In this document: piece by piece, positions 42,852 through 52,920 of the stretch
Layout of the letters: every line of letters begins with the position of its first letter
How positions within the stretch are numbered: position 1 is the stretch's first letter
NCBI GenBank assembly: GCA_963580285.1
Contig: OY757017.1
Location: 13,652,538-13,716,537, forward strand
Direction: 5' to 3'
DNA from: Lucinisca nassula
Taxonomy: Eukaryota; Mollusca; Bivalvia; Lucinida; Lucinidae
DNA length: 64,000 nt
Notes under the pieces: generated by a model
Told to the model about the DNA's origin: nothing
The model's database searches: none
What the model saw: only the letters and a program-made list of their open reading frames with translations
Program-made: the position numbers and the translations under genes

Positions 42852-45800
42852 GACAATGAGCATTCTTGCAAACAAACCCCTGTCTTCTTTCAACTCGACA
42901 GTTTTGTCGCCAGCTTTAAGCTTTGTTTCCTTCAATGAAGCCTTCCATGTTTTAAGTGAAATCTTTTTCATGGGGTCCCAGACATTTATTTATTCGCTAG
43001 GTCTTCAGTCTTGATTCAAGAAAGTCATCCAGACTTTCTGATCCTACTTTCTCGATCTTTGCCAGGTCACTTTGGACATTTTCAGGAACTACAGCTTTTG
43101 TTACTATATTGACAATGTCATCACCCTCGTATTCAAACGGGTTTGTAAAACCTTGTAATGTCGTTGAAAGAGACAAAGCTGAGAAACACAACTTATTACG
43201 AGCTGTGTTTGACAGTTCGTAATGCTTTGATGAGGGCTTTTGGTCAAGGTTGGCTAACTGTTTTGACTCTGCCTTAAGTCTCGCTAACTCCGGGGCTACC
43301 AAAAAGAACCTTGTCCTTGCGGTCTGATTCTGAGTTATTCCAACTATTCCACCAGCTACCTTCATCCAAGGATTTACCTGCTCCAATGCATGATCTGCAC
43401 CAAGCGCACAAGAAGCAACTTGGGTTTTATTCACCACCCAATTTCCTGTTGAGAACTCGTGCCATAACGCGGGATCGCTTTCCTGTAATGCAAACATTTC
43501 TGAAATATAGAGTGGCGTCATTCTAGCGTAGTTCATTTTGTCAAATGCTTAAAAAAGTACTTGACAAACGCTGCGAGGAAATACAAATGCCCTTCCCAGT
43601 CACCATTACGAACTGCTCTGATAAATTGTAACATCAGGGTAACCATTCTCATATACACCAAAATGACTTGATGCATCAAATTGCCTTCCTTGTTAAAATT
43701 TGCAAACTTTGCCTCAAAGTCTGAAGATCTGATATAGTCTTTTACCGCTTCATACCCGCTGGAAATTTTCTCAAGGGATGGCAAATCATTGCAGTTCTCA
43801 ACGAATTTCCTGAACTCAGCTTTGCATTCATCGACGACTTCTGGGGCTCGCTTAGAAAATGCTTCCATATTCATAGTAAACAACGACAGGAGGGTCACGG
43901 TATGTGCTCTCACTCCCCTTTTCACATGGTTACCATCTAGTATCTGTTTTATAGTCGTTTGACCATACAGGTCGACATGAAGCCAAGCTGCGTCAATTCC
44001 CGAATTGTCAATGAAACAGCCAATTGTCTGTAGCATAGCAATAACTATGTGGAGTTCACCCGGACGTAGCACAATATTTTTGAGTTCATTCTTCTTTGCC
44101 ATGAGCAGTTTTTGAGCAGGTTTGTACAGACCCATGTCAAGTGTTACAACGGTCTTGTGCTCATCTCCAACAAGAACTGTGTTTATCTTCTGAGCTTGTT
44201 TTAGTACCGTGAGAAGTGTGGAAAATTCATGTGCTGGAGCAGCAATCAATGGCGGTGTAGCAACTCTGGTCAAAGGCAATTGCTTGTTCAAAATAGAATT
44301 TAGTGCTGACCATGTTGGTGGACAACCAGCTTGCCGTAAAGTCCCAGAGTCCGGTTCTAACTCCGGTTCCATTTTGTTTTTGAGACCAACGATATCTGCT
44401 GCAAGCCAGCACAATTCTTTTGTATTTGCAATCTCAGTTCCTATCTGATTTGGAAATGTGCTAAATATTTCACAGTTTGGCTTCGTATCGTTTGATAAAT
44501 TGCATTCGTCAATCTCAGTGATGGTTTTGGGGAGGTCGTAAAGCCGGCGATCTTCAATCTTGTCATCAAAGGCAAAGCTGGTTACTCCATCGTTGTCATT
44601 GATTCTCTGATATATATTCATGACTGTGCCATGCAATGTATTTTTTCCATCCGCAGTATCTTCTTGAAAGTCACAGTTTTCTACAGCAAAGAAAATATGT
44701 CTCCCAGGAATGAAGCTTCTAGGGACATAGACTCCTTCGTTTCCATACATGCTTACTACAGCTTGATTAGCGAGCTGAGTTTCAACTGCTATGATACGCC
44801 TGTAATCTACTGATAGGCAAAGTCCATGCAGAAAGTCTATAAGTTCCTTGCTGCGGAATGTTGTATGTACCGTCAAACCAACACTTAATTGTAATGGCCA
44901 TTCATTAGAATGCTGCAATGTTAGGGTTTACTTATTTTCACTGAGCTACTTTCTTGTTAAACAAGCATGCATTGCATGCTGAGCTAGGGTCAAAGCTCTT
45001 TTGTGAACCTGCTCATCAACATTGTCGTCATCCATGGCAAGTTTTGAAGGTCCTTGAATTAACCATCGCAAGAAAATTACGAGCGATTTAGGTACACACT
45101 TACCAAGTATCTCGTTGTTATCTACAGAGCCGGAGAACCTCCAAGACTCGACATTCAACATTTGTTTACGTAAGGTTTTGGCAACACTGAACATATTTTG
45201 CATGTCGGTTTCTAATTGGGTTTCCTCAAAAGCCTGAATGGCCCTGTCACTTGTCTTTTTCAGAGTTACCCTTTCAGATTCATTTAATCTGCTGGGCTTA
45301 CTGAACTGTATGTCATCAATATTTTCTGTCAAGATTTGTTTCATTTGAATTTTCATAATTCCTGATTGTTCAACCCCATTGCTTTCACTAATTTCTCGGA
45401 ACTTTATTACTAAATCGTTCATTGTTAAAATCTTGCCTCTGTTGAGACTTTTCTCAACTTCGCCAAGAAATTCAATTTCGGCTGCCATTTCAGATTCGAC
45501 CGTTTTAGACTTCGAACTTTCTTGGGGCTCGGCCCGCAATACATTTGTTACATGGTTAACGTAACAGTTGTTATGGTACCTTACATCAATTGCATGAGCA
45601 TCGTCAGGATTGATGTACTAAGACGAACACGGAAAACTTCATTCCCTGACTTCTCCACTGCTTTGCGTAATTTCTTACCAGCACTGTCTGTTTTCATTTT
45701 AATCAATGCATGCTTTTTGTCTCGCCCTTTTGGCAAACGAAACATACTCTGTTATCAAAAGGTTCAACAGACCGACGGGTTAGTATCGGGTTATTCCCGA

Positions 45801-46171
45801 CTTTGTATAGATTCCTCTAAACCATAGCTTGATCCAGCACGGCTTGCTATCGCTTTCTCATATCGAGCTTTCGCTCTTGCAATATTGTTTTTACTTGTGG
45901 TGTTTTTGTAGCACTCTTTATGCCAAGTTACACCTTTTTCTTTCAGCAAAGTGGTTGGTATATCACCAAGCTGCCTACTTCTCTCTGGGTATATCACATC
46001 CCCGTATTTCCCGCGAGTATGGATGGAATCAAGTATTTATTCGTAAGAGCTCGGTTTCTCCCACAGAAGCTTGGCTTTATCGTCTGTTTGACAGACAATA
46101 CAAAGGTTCCAAACAATTTCCATACGCGGCCTCTTTGGGTCACTTGGTCCACCCTCGTCGACGTCGGACAT

Positions 46172-46689
46172 AGTTCAGAACAAATATGAATCAACAGGAA
46201 ATAAACATACACAAAAACTAGTTCAACTAATCAGATTGGGGAAGACAGGCTCACAGGAAATAGGAATAGGAAAAGGTACAACGGACAGACAGATTGACAG
46301 ACAGATAGACATACATATAGAAATATTGATAAAAGAGTAAGTTATATTAAACGAATAATGTAGGTAGACAAAACTGTCACAAAAAAAAGCAAGAAAATGA
46401 AACATAAACAGCGAAATAACACTTTCAATGCGTGGTTATTTGTCAAACAAAAGGATTGAAATCAATCAATTACAAGGCTACAAGCGTGGTCTATGGCTCG
46501 TGAAGACCTTTACAGTGTTAACGGGGACATTAAACCTTAAATCAAACAAAACAAACTCTTGCATTAAAAAAGTCATTTTTGTTTAACTGTCGTTTCTTTG
46601 ATAAAATTTTAGAAGGCAAAGACTTTTAAAACTTTTCAATCTCAATTAGACTCAATTACTTGAAATTCCATTACTATTTATAAACGTAT
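46172..46689. other. Upstream region of the CXC-protein gene
   Basis: It lies between the predicted ATG and the right inverted flank. It has a CAGA/TAGA-rich patch at 46,270-46,310 and a family B SINE tail at 46,505-46,550 (cagtgttaacggggacatta). The promoter, if any, is more likely in the flank at 46,690-46,870. Confidence 0.4.
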
Positions 46690-46870
46690 ATATAGACAGC
46701 GTTATAGCCGCCATTTTGATGACGTCATTATTCAGCTCAGACGCGGACCTCAGAGTGCCGAACTGGTTGACATTGTTGCACATGCCCCAAAGTTTAATTT
46801 GATATAGGTCGCCAAAAATCGTGATGAAATTTGCACGGGACAGATTGTCTGTCCTATTGGACATAAACTA
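46690..46870 (-). repeat. Right inverted flank of the CXC-protein element
   Basis: Inverted relative of 38,960-39,125. It contains a perfect CRE palindrome TGACGTCA (46,720-46,727) next to GCCGCCATTTT, the complement of a YY1-like AAAATGGCGGC, about 520-550 bp upstream of the predicted ATG. It may be both a (sub)terminal repeat and a promoter. SINE fragments begin at about 46,900, which may truncate it. Confidence 0.65.
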
Positions 46871-46902
46871 AATTTTGGGTGCATTAAATTTTCCGAAATC
46901 TG

Positions 46903-47109
46903 GTCTCAAATCCCGGACTATACGTATGAGCCTGCCCAGGAAAAGTGTGTATAGGTAAACTGACCGGCTAAAATGACCTAAAATCGTGTTGACTGGACCG
47001 TTAAACTCCAAAACAAACAAACTTACGTATAAGCCTGCCCAAAGGTAAACTGACCGGCTAAAGGTGACTTAAAATAGTGTTTACCGGCCCGTTAAACTCC
47101 GATACCAAC
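46903..47109 (+). repeat. Two family A SINE 3' fragments in tandem
   Basis: 'gagcctgcccaggaaaagtg' to GTTAAACTCCAAAACAAAC (about 46,929-47,022), then a second truncated copy ending GTTAAACTCCGATACC (about 47,025-47,109). Confidence 0.75.
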
Positions 47110-47132
47110 AAACAAAACCTGTTTGGTCTTAA

Positions 47133-47430
47133 TTTGTTTGATTTGAGATTTAATGTCCCCGTCAACACTAGAGAGGTCATTTTGGAGACGTTGCTTCCAA
47201 TTTTATGGGACTTTTACCCGACATTGAGATGAAATGACATATCAAGCCCTGTCGCCAAATAAAACCAATAGGGTTTATAAGCAATGACGGTCCGAATCGC
47301 ACCGCTTTACCTGGGCAGGCTTAGATCCTCTAAGCAGTTTACCAGTACTCGTGTGCGGTCGATTTCAGCTCTGCGCGGACGCATCATGTAGCCTATCTAT
47401 TTTTTCAAGCCCCAAATGGGCGGGGGCTGC
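47133..47430 (-). repeat. SINE family B with 13-bp target duplication
   Basis: TGTTTGGTCTTAA (47,120-47,132) and TGTTTAGTCTTAA (47,431-47,443) flank a full copy. The second duplicate overlaps the TTAA of the next MITE. Confidence 0.85.
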
Positions 47431-47439
47431 TGTTTAGTC

Positions 47440-47669
47440 TTAAAGGGAATGGATACACCTTCATGGGAGACAACACTTCAGAAAGTATTTTGTCGGGGTC
47501 AACTCTTAATGGAAAGAATTTGCTCGTGAGGAGCAAATTCTTTCCTTTATGAGTTGACCCCTTTTTCCGAGGGACTGAGTTTACAGAAAAACGAACAGAA
47601 AGTTCAGAAAGTTGTCTCCCTTTGAAAAATGGCGGAAAAATCAGGTATCAGGTGTTTCTATTCCCTTAA
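47440..47669. mobile_element. TTAA-bounded foldback MITE, complete
   Basis: TTAAAGGGAATGGATACACC at the left and GGTGTTTCTATTCCCTTAA at the right are imperfect inverted ends, with TTAA at both. The centre is the hairpin GGGGTCAACTCTTAATGGAA... with GAGCAAATTC on both sides of a GTGAG loop. Relative of 16,488-16,750. Confidence 0.8.
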
Positions 47670-47854
47670 GAAACAGTATGATCAACAGTCGAACTTTGGC
47701 AATTTGAACACTTTGGCGACAAAATTTTGAACTGTTTGAGATAGGGGAAGCTGGGGCCACTCAAGATTAATGTAAGCACGAGGTCAGCGTGCATAATAGG
47801 GATGACTTTTGAATTTCTTTTTGATCTTTTGCATAATAAATATATAATATACAC

Positions 47855-47900
47855 ATCGTGGCGATTCTAATGAGTACGCACAACATATAATTTGAATTCT
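47855..47900. repeat. Hairpin-core half
   Basis: 'cgtggcgattctaatgagta' matches one strand of the diverged core seen at 52,230-52,285, without its partner. Confidence 0.5.
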
Positions 47901-47929
47901 AACACAGTGCGCCTATATAGGCAATGGAA

Positions 47930-48335
47930 AATAACCGTGTTTTATTCTACAACAAATCACGGCAAGGAAGAGCGTGGCGAGTGACGTCATTAAAAACTGC
48001 AAAGTTATGACGTCACTCGTCGATTTCCTTGACGTTGGACGGTGTAGCGTCATTTTCTCGCATTGAAAACGTTAGAAAAGGATATAAATGCATGTGTTTC
48101 AGTCGACAATTTTAGCGGAATTTCTTCTAACAATGGCGAAAAGTTCTGAGAATTTGAAGGAAACAACAGCATTATTGCCGAGTTTCAGCGTGTTAGAATC
48201 AAAATAGATCAGTAGACAAATCACGCGCGCTTCGCGCTCGTGATTTGTCTACTTTACAACTGACCTCCAAACTGTGATTTATTACTCAACAAATCACAGC
48301 TAGAGCTGATCTATTTCTTAAGTAAAACTGAAAAT
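47930..48335. mobile_element. Foldback element with CRE-like palindromes
   Basis: Nested inverted repeats: 'gcgagtgacgtcatt' with 'atgacgtcactcgtc' (47,968-48,022), and AGTAGACAAATCACGCGCGC with its complement (48,211-48,253). The outer 'caaatcacggc' and 'acaaatcacagc' pair weakly. A 24-codon frame starts ATGGCGAAAAGTTCTGAG at 48,134; whether it is used is unknown. Confidence 0.55.
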
Positions 48336-48428
48336 AAAATCTTCCTAAATCACTGTGAACAGCTGGGACAGGTCATTCATGGTAAATGTAACTGATCACA
48401 TTTAAAATGCGCTGTTAACATCAAATGA

Positions 48429-48662
48429 GCCCCGCCAAGCGAATTTTGGTCTTTGAGTATTCCGTCATGACAAACTTTAACTGCGCATGCCCAGCCATTC
48501 AGAGGGGCCAGGGAGATGGCTTTCTGTCTTAAGGTTCTTCTTGATTCAATGCTTGTATGAGCGAGCAGCGAAGGTTCTGGCGAGACTGCGCGGATGCGAA
48601 GGCTCGCCTGAACCTTCGCTGCTCGCATAGGCGGTAAGTACCAAAATCGCTTGGCGGGGCCC
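48429..48662. mobile_element. CCAAGCG-TIR MITE, second copy
   Basis: Ends GCCCCGCCAAGCGAATTTTG and CAAAATCGCTTGGCGGGGC. Homologous throughout to 28,948-29,181. Confidence 0.8.
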
Positions 48663-48689
48663 TAATAATACTATCATGTTTGTTTTGTT

Positions 48690-48970
48690 TGATTTTCTTT
48701 GAAATGAGGTTGAACGTCCCCGTCAATACTGTTTAGGTTATGTTGAGACTGAAGGACTTTTATCCGGCATTCAGATAAAATGACATCTCAAGTCGTGCCG
48801 CTCAATATAGGGTTTACGCGTATACATGTACACATGTATGAATATGACGGTCCGACTCTCACCACTTTGCCTCGGCAGGCTTGGACCATCTAAGCGGTTT
48901 ACCAGTACTGCGTGGAAGCACCGTGCAGCCCAATCTCTTTCTCCAAGATCCTATGGGCGGGGGTCATCTA
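48690..48970 (-). repeat. Diverged SINE family B
   Basis: 'gaggttgaacgtccccgtca' at the 3' end and 'tcctatgggcgggggtcat' at the head. The middle contains a 'gtatacatgtacacatgtat' expansion. Confidence 0.75.
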
Positions 48971-49240
48971 ACATGTTTGTACAAGTGCATTTATTTTACT
49001 GATTTGCTGCCCGAGGTTTGAGAGCACATGCCACTAACTGTAAGGAAATTAAATTATGATGAACACAATTATGCGCAGGGTTATGAGGAATGTTGCCAAT
49101 AGGTGTTCAGTGGCACATTAAAAAGTATGTTACAGTTGGCAACCTCAGGTAAGCAAATGTATTTTAGATTTTTAAATGCCATGATAAACAGTAGTCTGGC
49201 CACCACATATGATCACAATGATAGTTTCTTCATTATTTTA
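48971..49240. other. No recognisable gene
   Basis: An 81-codon frame crosses into the SINE at 49,245 and is not credible as a gene. Confidence 0.4.
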
Positions 49241-49244
49241 TTTT

Positions 49245-49430
49245 GTTATTTGGAGTTTAACGACCCAGGCAACACTATTTATGTCGTTGTGAGCTGGTCA
49301 GTTTACCTTGGCAGACTAATATATATAATCGGTTACTCAGCACAGTGAACAACATTCTTTCGTTAGAAACTGACAACTGCCCTTCTTGAATGAACGTAAA
49401 AGAGAGAATAGCCGTAGAAAAGGTTTCATG
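49245..49430 (-). repeat. tRNA-derived SINE, family A (headless)
   Basis: 'ggagtttaacgacccaggca' tail and 'actgacaactgcccttcttg' body are present. The copy breaks off at the ATT microsatellite before the tRNA head. Confidence 0.75.
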
Positions 49431-49433
49431 TCC

Positions 49434-49594
49434 ATTATTATTATTATTATTATTATTATTATCAATATTATTTGTTATCATTATATCATTATTGTTATTA
49501 TTCGGCTAGTGTTGATTCACTTTATTTGCATTAATCATTATAATAATAATAGTTGAAGTAGTGGTAGTAGTACAGTGATAGAAACAGCAGCAGC

Positions 49595-49665
<71 letters not shown>

Positions 49666-49668
49666 GAG
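49434..49668. repeat. (ATT)n and (AGT)n microsatellites
   Basis: (ATT)n at about 49,434-49,475 and (AGT)n at about 49,597-49,663, about 22 triplets. The poly-valine, poly-tyrosine and poly-leucine frames are translations of this. Confidence 0.95.
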
Positions 49669-49719
49669 TAGTAGCAAGATATAATTATAATCACCATCGT
49701 TTTGATGATGATTATTCAT

Positions 49720-49945
49720 CACGAGAACAAGTCCGTGAAATGAAGACCCTTTTTACCCCACTTTATATAGAGAAAACTGGGGTTTAGGGGGTATACATTA
49801 TTTTTCTTATTCTTGCTTTAAGACATAGGTTGTGGGTACTCGTTAGAACCGCCTCAACCTATGTTTGCAGTATTTATAAGAAAAATATCACGGATTTGTA
49901 TCAGGAAAATGGCCATTTTGGAGATGTGAAAAAATGCTTGAAAAA
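49720..49945. repeat. Hairpin-core MITE with collapsed core
   Basis: 'catcacgagaacaagtccgt' arm and ACTCGTTAGAACCGCCTC on one side only, joined directly to 'aacctatgtttgcagta'. One stem strand has been deleted, as in the copy at 24,833. Confidence 0.75.
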
Positions 49946-50253
49946 CAACTCCCCATACAAAAACGCCAGTAGTACTGAATCCACTATATTCCTCACGCGC
50001 CCTTATAATATTTCTTTTTCCTTCACAAAGTGTCTATTGAAAAACTTTTAATTGCTGTCAATAAAATTGTGAGATACAAATCCTTTTTTCTTACTGATCT
50101 GCAAGAAAAATACAGTTCTGTTGATAGATCAGGTAAGCAACTCGTGTTAGTGGAAATGTGTAAATCCATTGAAGAATAATATTAGTGACCTTAAAGAGTA
50201 AGGTCAATTAAAAGCTCGTGTCACAAAAAGTTATCGCCGAAAAACGCAGCAAA

Positions 50254-50529
50254 CATCACGTGAACAAGTCCGTGAAATGAACACCCCCTTACAACCCATT
50301 TATATAGAGAAAACTGGGGTTTACGGGGTAAACAATATTTTCTTATTTCTGTTCTAAGACATAGGTTGTGGGTACTCGTTAGAACCGCCTCATTGAGGCG
50401 GTTCTAACGAGTACCCTCAACCTATGTTTGGAGTATAAATAAGAAATATATCACAGATTTTCGTCAGAAAAGTAGCCATTTCGGAGATGTAAAAATTGCA
50501 CTGTATCGTACGGGTGTGTTGTCGTAATG
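50254..50529. repeat. Hairpin-core MITE, intact
   Basis: Begins CATCACGTGAACAAGTCCG and ends ACGGGTGTGTTGTCGTAATG. The core at about 50,365-50,425 is a perfect palindrome through GGTACTCGTTAGAACCGCC. Confidence 0.85.
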
Positions 50530-50805
50530 AAAGATTAAAAAAAATAATAATCGATTTAGCTTTTTCAGATGAAGTTGATACTTTTCCTATTTCTGGTCCA
50601 AATATAGATTTAGGGTGCTTTATAGAACCGCCTTGTTGGGGCGATTCTAACGAGTACCCACAATCTGTTTTTTTTTAAGCAAAAAAATAATAATAATAAA
50701 AAAATATGAAATTTAAAAAAAATAATAAAATAAAAAAGCCAAACAATAAATTCCCCGTATACCCCACTTTTCTCTGTATAAAGTGAGGTTTAGAGTGGGT
50801 GATCA
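50530..50805. repeat. Hairpin-core MITE, degraded
   Basis: The 'tttcctatttctggtccaaa' shoulder, a weak core (tagaaccgccttgttggggcgattctaacgag) and 'ccccacttttctctgtataa' arm remain. AT-rich expansion at 50,680-50,745. Confidence 0.65.
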
Positions 50806-51455
50806 TTACACAAACCTGTTAATCTGTTACCCTACGTTGTACCGAAGAATATCAATTAATGTCAAAATTTGACGAAATAAGACAGTTAAGTTAAAGCATG
50901 CAGATCTATTATAAGAAGTGTTTTAGCACTCTGGAATAATCATGTTAGCAATATGAAGCTAATTGCACCAGAAAACTGATAAAAAAATATAAGAACATCA
51001 TTTTTGCAGCTTACAGAGAGAAAGAATTAGGCTTTCTGTGTTCAACCTTAAACACATATATGCCTCATACAATATTTCACCTAGTTTCTTGGATTTGGTC
51101 CATTTTCAAGTACAAAGGGTGTCTGGATAATTTCGTTTATTGTAATTTTTATCAATATTCCAACATCTCAAGCAAACAGTGTAGACCCTGATCAGACGCC
51201 GCATTTTGCGGCGTCTGATCAGGGTTTACATTGTTTGATAATGGCCATCTTTGGAGATGCTAGGCAAAGATGGGTTATACGCAGGAAGGGCATAGAGCCA
51301 AAAACACGGGAGAGGAGTGATTTTATAAATACCAAGGGCACATAGAACTGTCTTCATGTACCTTTCATTTTTCATGCTCAAGTCCGCTGAGCAAGAAATG
51401 TGTTAAATAAAATGGAAAAAAAGTTTAAACCATTAATGAGCATGAAAAGATGTTA
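50806..51455. other. No gene; one piggyBac-like hairpin
   Basis: A GCAAACAGTGTAGACCCTGA hairpin with its complement lies at 51,175-51,240, loop at 'gcattttgc'. The rest is AT-rich and unassigned. Confidence 0.5.
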
Positions 51456-51463
51456 ACGGCTAC

Positions 51464-51758
51464 GCCCATCGGGGCTTGAAGAAAAAGATGGGCTGCATGA
51501 TGCTTCCACGCAGAGCTGAAACCGACCGCACACGAGTTCTGGTAAACCGCTTAGAGGATCTAAACATGCCCAGACAAAGCTGTGCGAGTCGGACCGTCCA
51601 TGCTTATAAACCCTTTTGGTTTGATAGGGCGTCAGGGCTTGAGATGTCATATTTATCTCAATGTCGGGTAAAAGTCACACAAAATTGGAAGCAACGTCTC
51701 CAAAATGACCTATACAATGTTGGCGTGGATGTTAAACCTCAAATCAAACAAACAAAAC
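51464..51758 (+). repeat. SINE family B
   Basis: 'gcccatcggggcttgaagaa' to GTTAAACCTCAAATCAAACA. The frames on both strands are SINE-derived. Confidence 0.85.
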
Positions 51759-52082
51759 ATGTTCAGTTGACTTGAGAAGGAAAAATACAGGTATTGGTAC
51801 GACGAGTCGTAGGGTAGTAGTGCCCCGCAGAGGCGGGCAATCCCAGATTGCGGACCGTCCAGACCAGTTATTGAGATTTCATGCTCTACTGGACTGAGAT
51901 ATAATCTCCAGTATCCAGAGATTAAATCGTACGATTGTGATAAAAAGAAAAAGTGTCAACATAAATACGAGTAGTTGACTGTGATTAATTCTTTAAATGA
52001 AGCGGACTTATATCTTTTATAAGCCGGCGAAATTTTTTCCGTTGGTTTATTTTTTGTGCTTTGTTTTATTTGCTTCTATATA

Positions 52083-52438
52083 CAGTAGAACTTCAGTGGC
52101 TCGAACACCGATGGCTTGTTTACTATGGATGAGTCGAACCCGTTCTTGAGCCCGCAGGGAATTCCTCCATATACGATATAGGGGTCATTTAGGAAGATTT
52201 TCTTCATTTATCTTGCAAATGTATGCTGTGTGTACTCATTAGAATCGCCTCGATGAGGCGATTCTAATGAGTTCACACAACATACATTTATAATACAGAA
52301 CACTGAAAAGGTATCCACAATTATCTCCGTTATGTCACCTGGCGTTGCACTAATTGTAACCCTCAATGGCTAGAACTACCCCTGTCTCGAACATATTTTC
52401 ATGGTCCCAAAGCGGTTCGAGCCATCGAAGTTTGACTG
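52083..52438. mobile_element. pogo/Tigger-like MITE carrying the hairpin core
   Basis: Ends CAGTAGAACTTCAGTGGCTC and its imperfect complement ('gagccatcgaagtttgactg'), each next to TA. CAGTARAAC ends with TA duplication are typical of the pogo group of Tc1/mariner elements (from memory). Its centre (about 52,205-52,290) is a hairpin, ACTCATTAGAATCGCCTC with complement, clearly related to the core of the CATTACG-ended MITEs. Confidence 0.75.
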
Positions 52439-52539
52439 TATATAATTTTTACGTCACCGTTCCGAGCACAAAACGCAGTTTCGCCTTCGGGGCGTGCGCC
52501 GTGAAATGATTATAGAAGCAAATAAATGTAGTGTTCAGT

Positions 52540-52849
52540 ACTGGCCCCGATAGCTCAGTTGGTAGAGTGTCCGCTCCGGGGAACGGGAGGTCTCGGGTTC
52601 GATCCCGGGCCGCGACATACCAGTCGTTAAAAATGGTACTAGCTGCTCCTCGCTTGGCACTCAGATTTACGGGGTAGAGCTAGGACTGGTCGATCCAGTG
52701 TCAGGATATTGTGACTGGGTGTGGTATCGTGTAATGTGTCTGGGACATGATACTTCAGTGAGGCAGCACTATAAACGTGAGCATTGAGCTCCCTGTCGCA
52801 ACCAGTCGTGATATGACTGAAAAATTGTTGAAAGCGACGTTAAACCCGA

Positions 52850-52886
<37 letters not shown>

Positions 52887-52906
52887 ACACACACACACAC
52901 ACACAC
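52540..52906 (+). repeat. tRNA-derived SINE, family D, complete, 14-bp target duplication
   Basis: The head has an A box TAGCTCAGTTGGTAGAG and a B box GGTTCGATCCC. The body follows, then GACGTTAAACCCGAATTC and (CA)n. ATGTAGTGTTCAGT at 52,526-52,539 and 52,907-52,920 flank it exactly. The perfect duplication and intact Pol III boxes suggest a young copy. A 3' fragment of the same family is at 6,692. Confidence 0.92.
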
Positions 52907-52920
52907 ATGTAGTGTTCAGT

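Larger units (their letters stand above)
39991..46171 (-). pseudogene. Multidomain transposon-type protein with C-terminal CXC cysteine cluster (broken)
   Basis: The chosen start ATG at 46,171 opens MSDVDEGGPSDPKRPRMEIV. Two zinc-finger-like modules follow: CIVCQ...HKECY (to about 45,880) and CFVCQ...HNNCY (45,760-45,560). Next come an acidic/helical part (44,946-45,539) and a long central frame (43,533-44,918) with PLQLSVGLTVH, GKNTLHGT and LDMGLYKPAQKL. The frame 42,997-43,536 has DHALEQVNPWMKVAGGIVGI, and 42,971 onward has KEDRGLFARMLIV. Then come VVDAMVIVQGLDKP with a PIN-like FDRYD segment and the C terminus KCDCSKSACDTSRCKCKS. I recognise this order from large uncharacterised proteins abundant in corals, fish and molluscs, probably transposon-encoded. 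D in LDMGLY and E in ALEQV are candidate catalytic acids (inference). Breaks: TAA near 46,047, frameshifts near 45,740 and 45,600, two stops at 44,923-44,948, a two-base shift at 43,540, a shift and stop at 42,975-42,997, a retroelement insertion, an internal triplication, and a probable internal deletion after VVATK (about 40,470). Confidence 0.75.

Noticed and set aside
44910..44950. A 37-bp GT-AG intron between the 197-codon and 461-codon frames of the CXC protein
   Set aside because: The flanking frames are in the same phase, and removing a 37-bp intron would shift the frame. Two in-frame stops from decay explain it better.
49506..49787. Poly-tyrosine, poly-leucine and poly-valine open frames
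   Set aside because: They are six-frame readings of the (AGT)n microsatellite.
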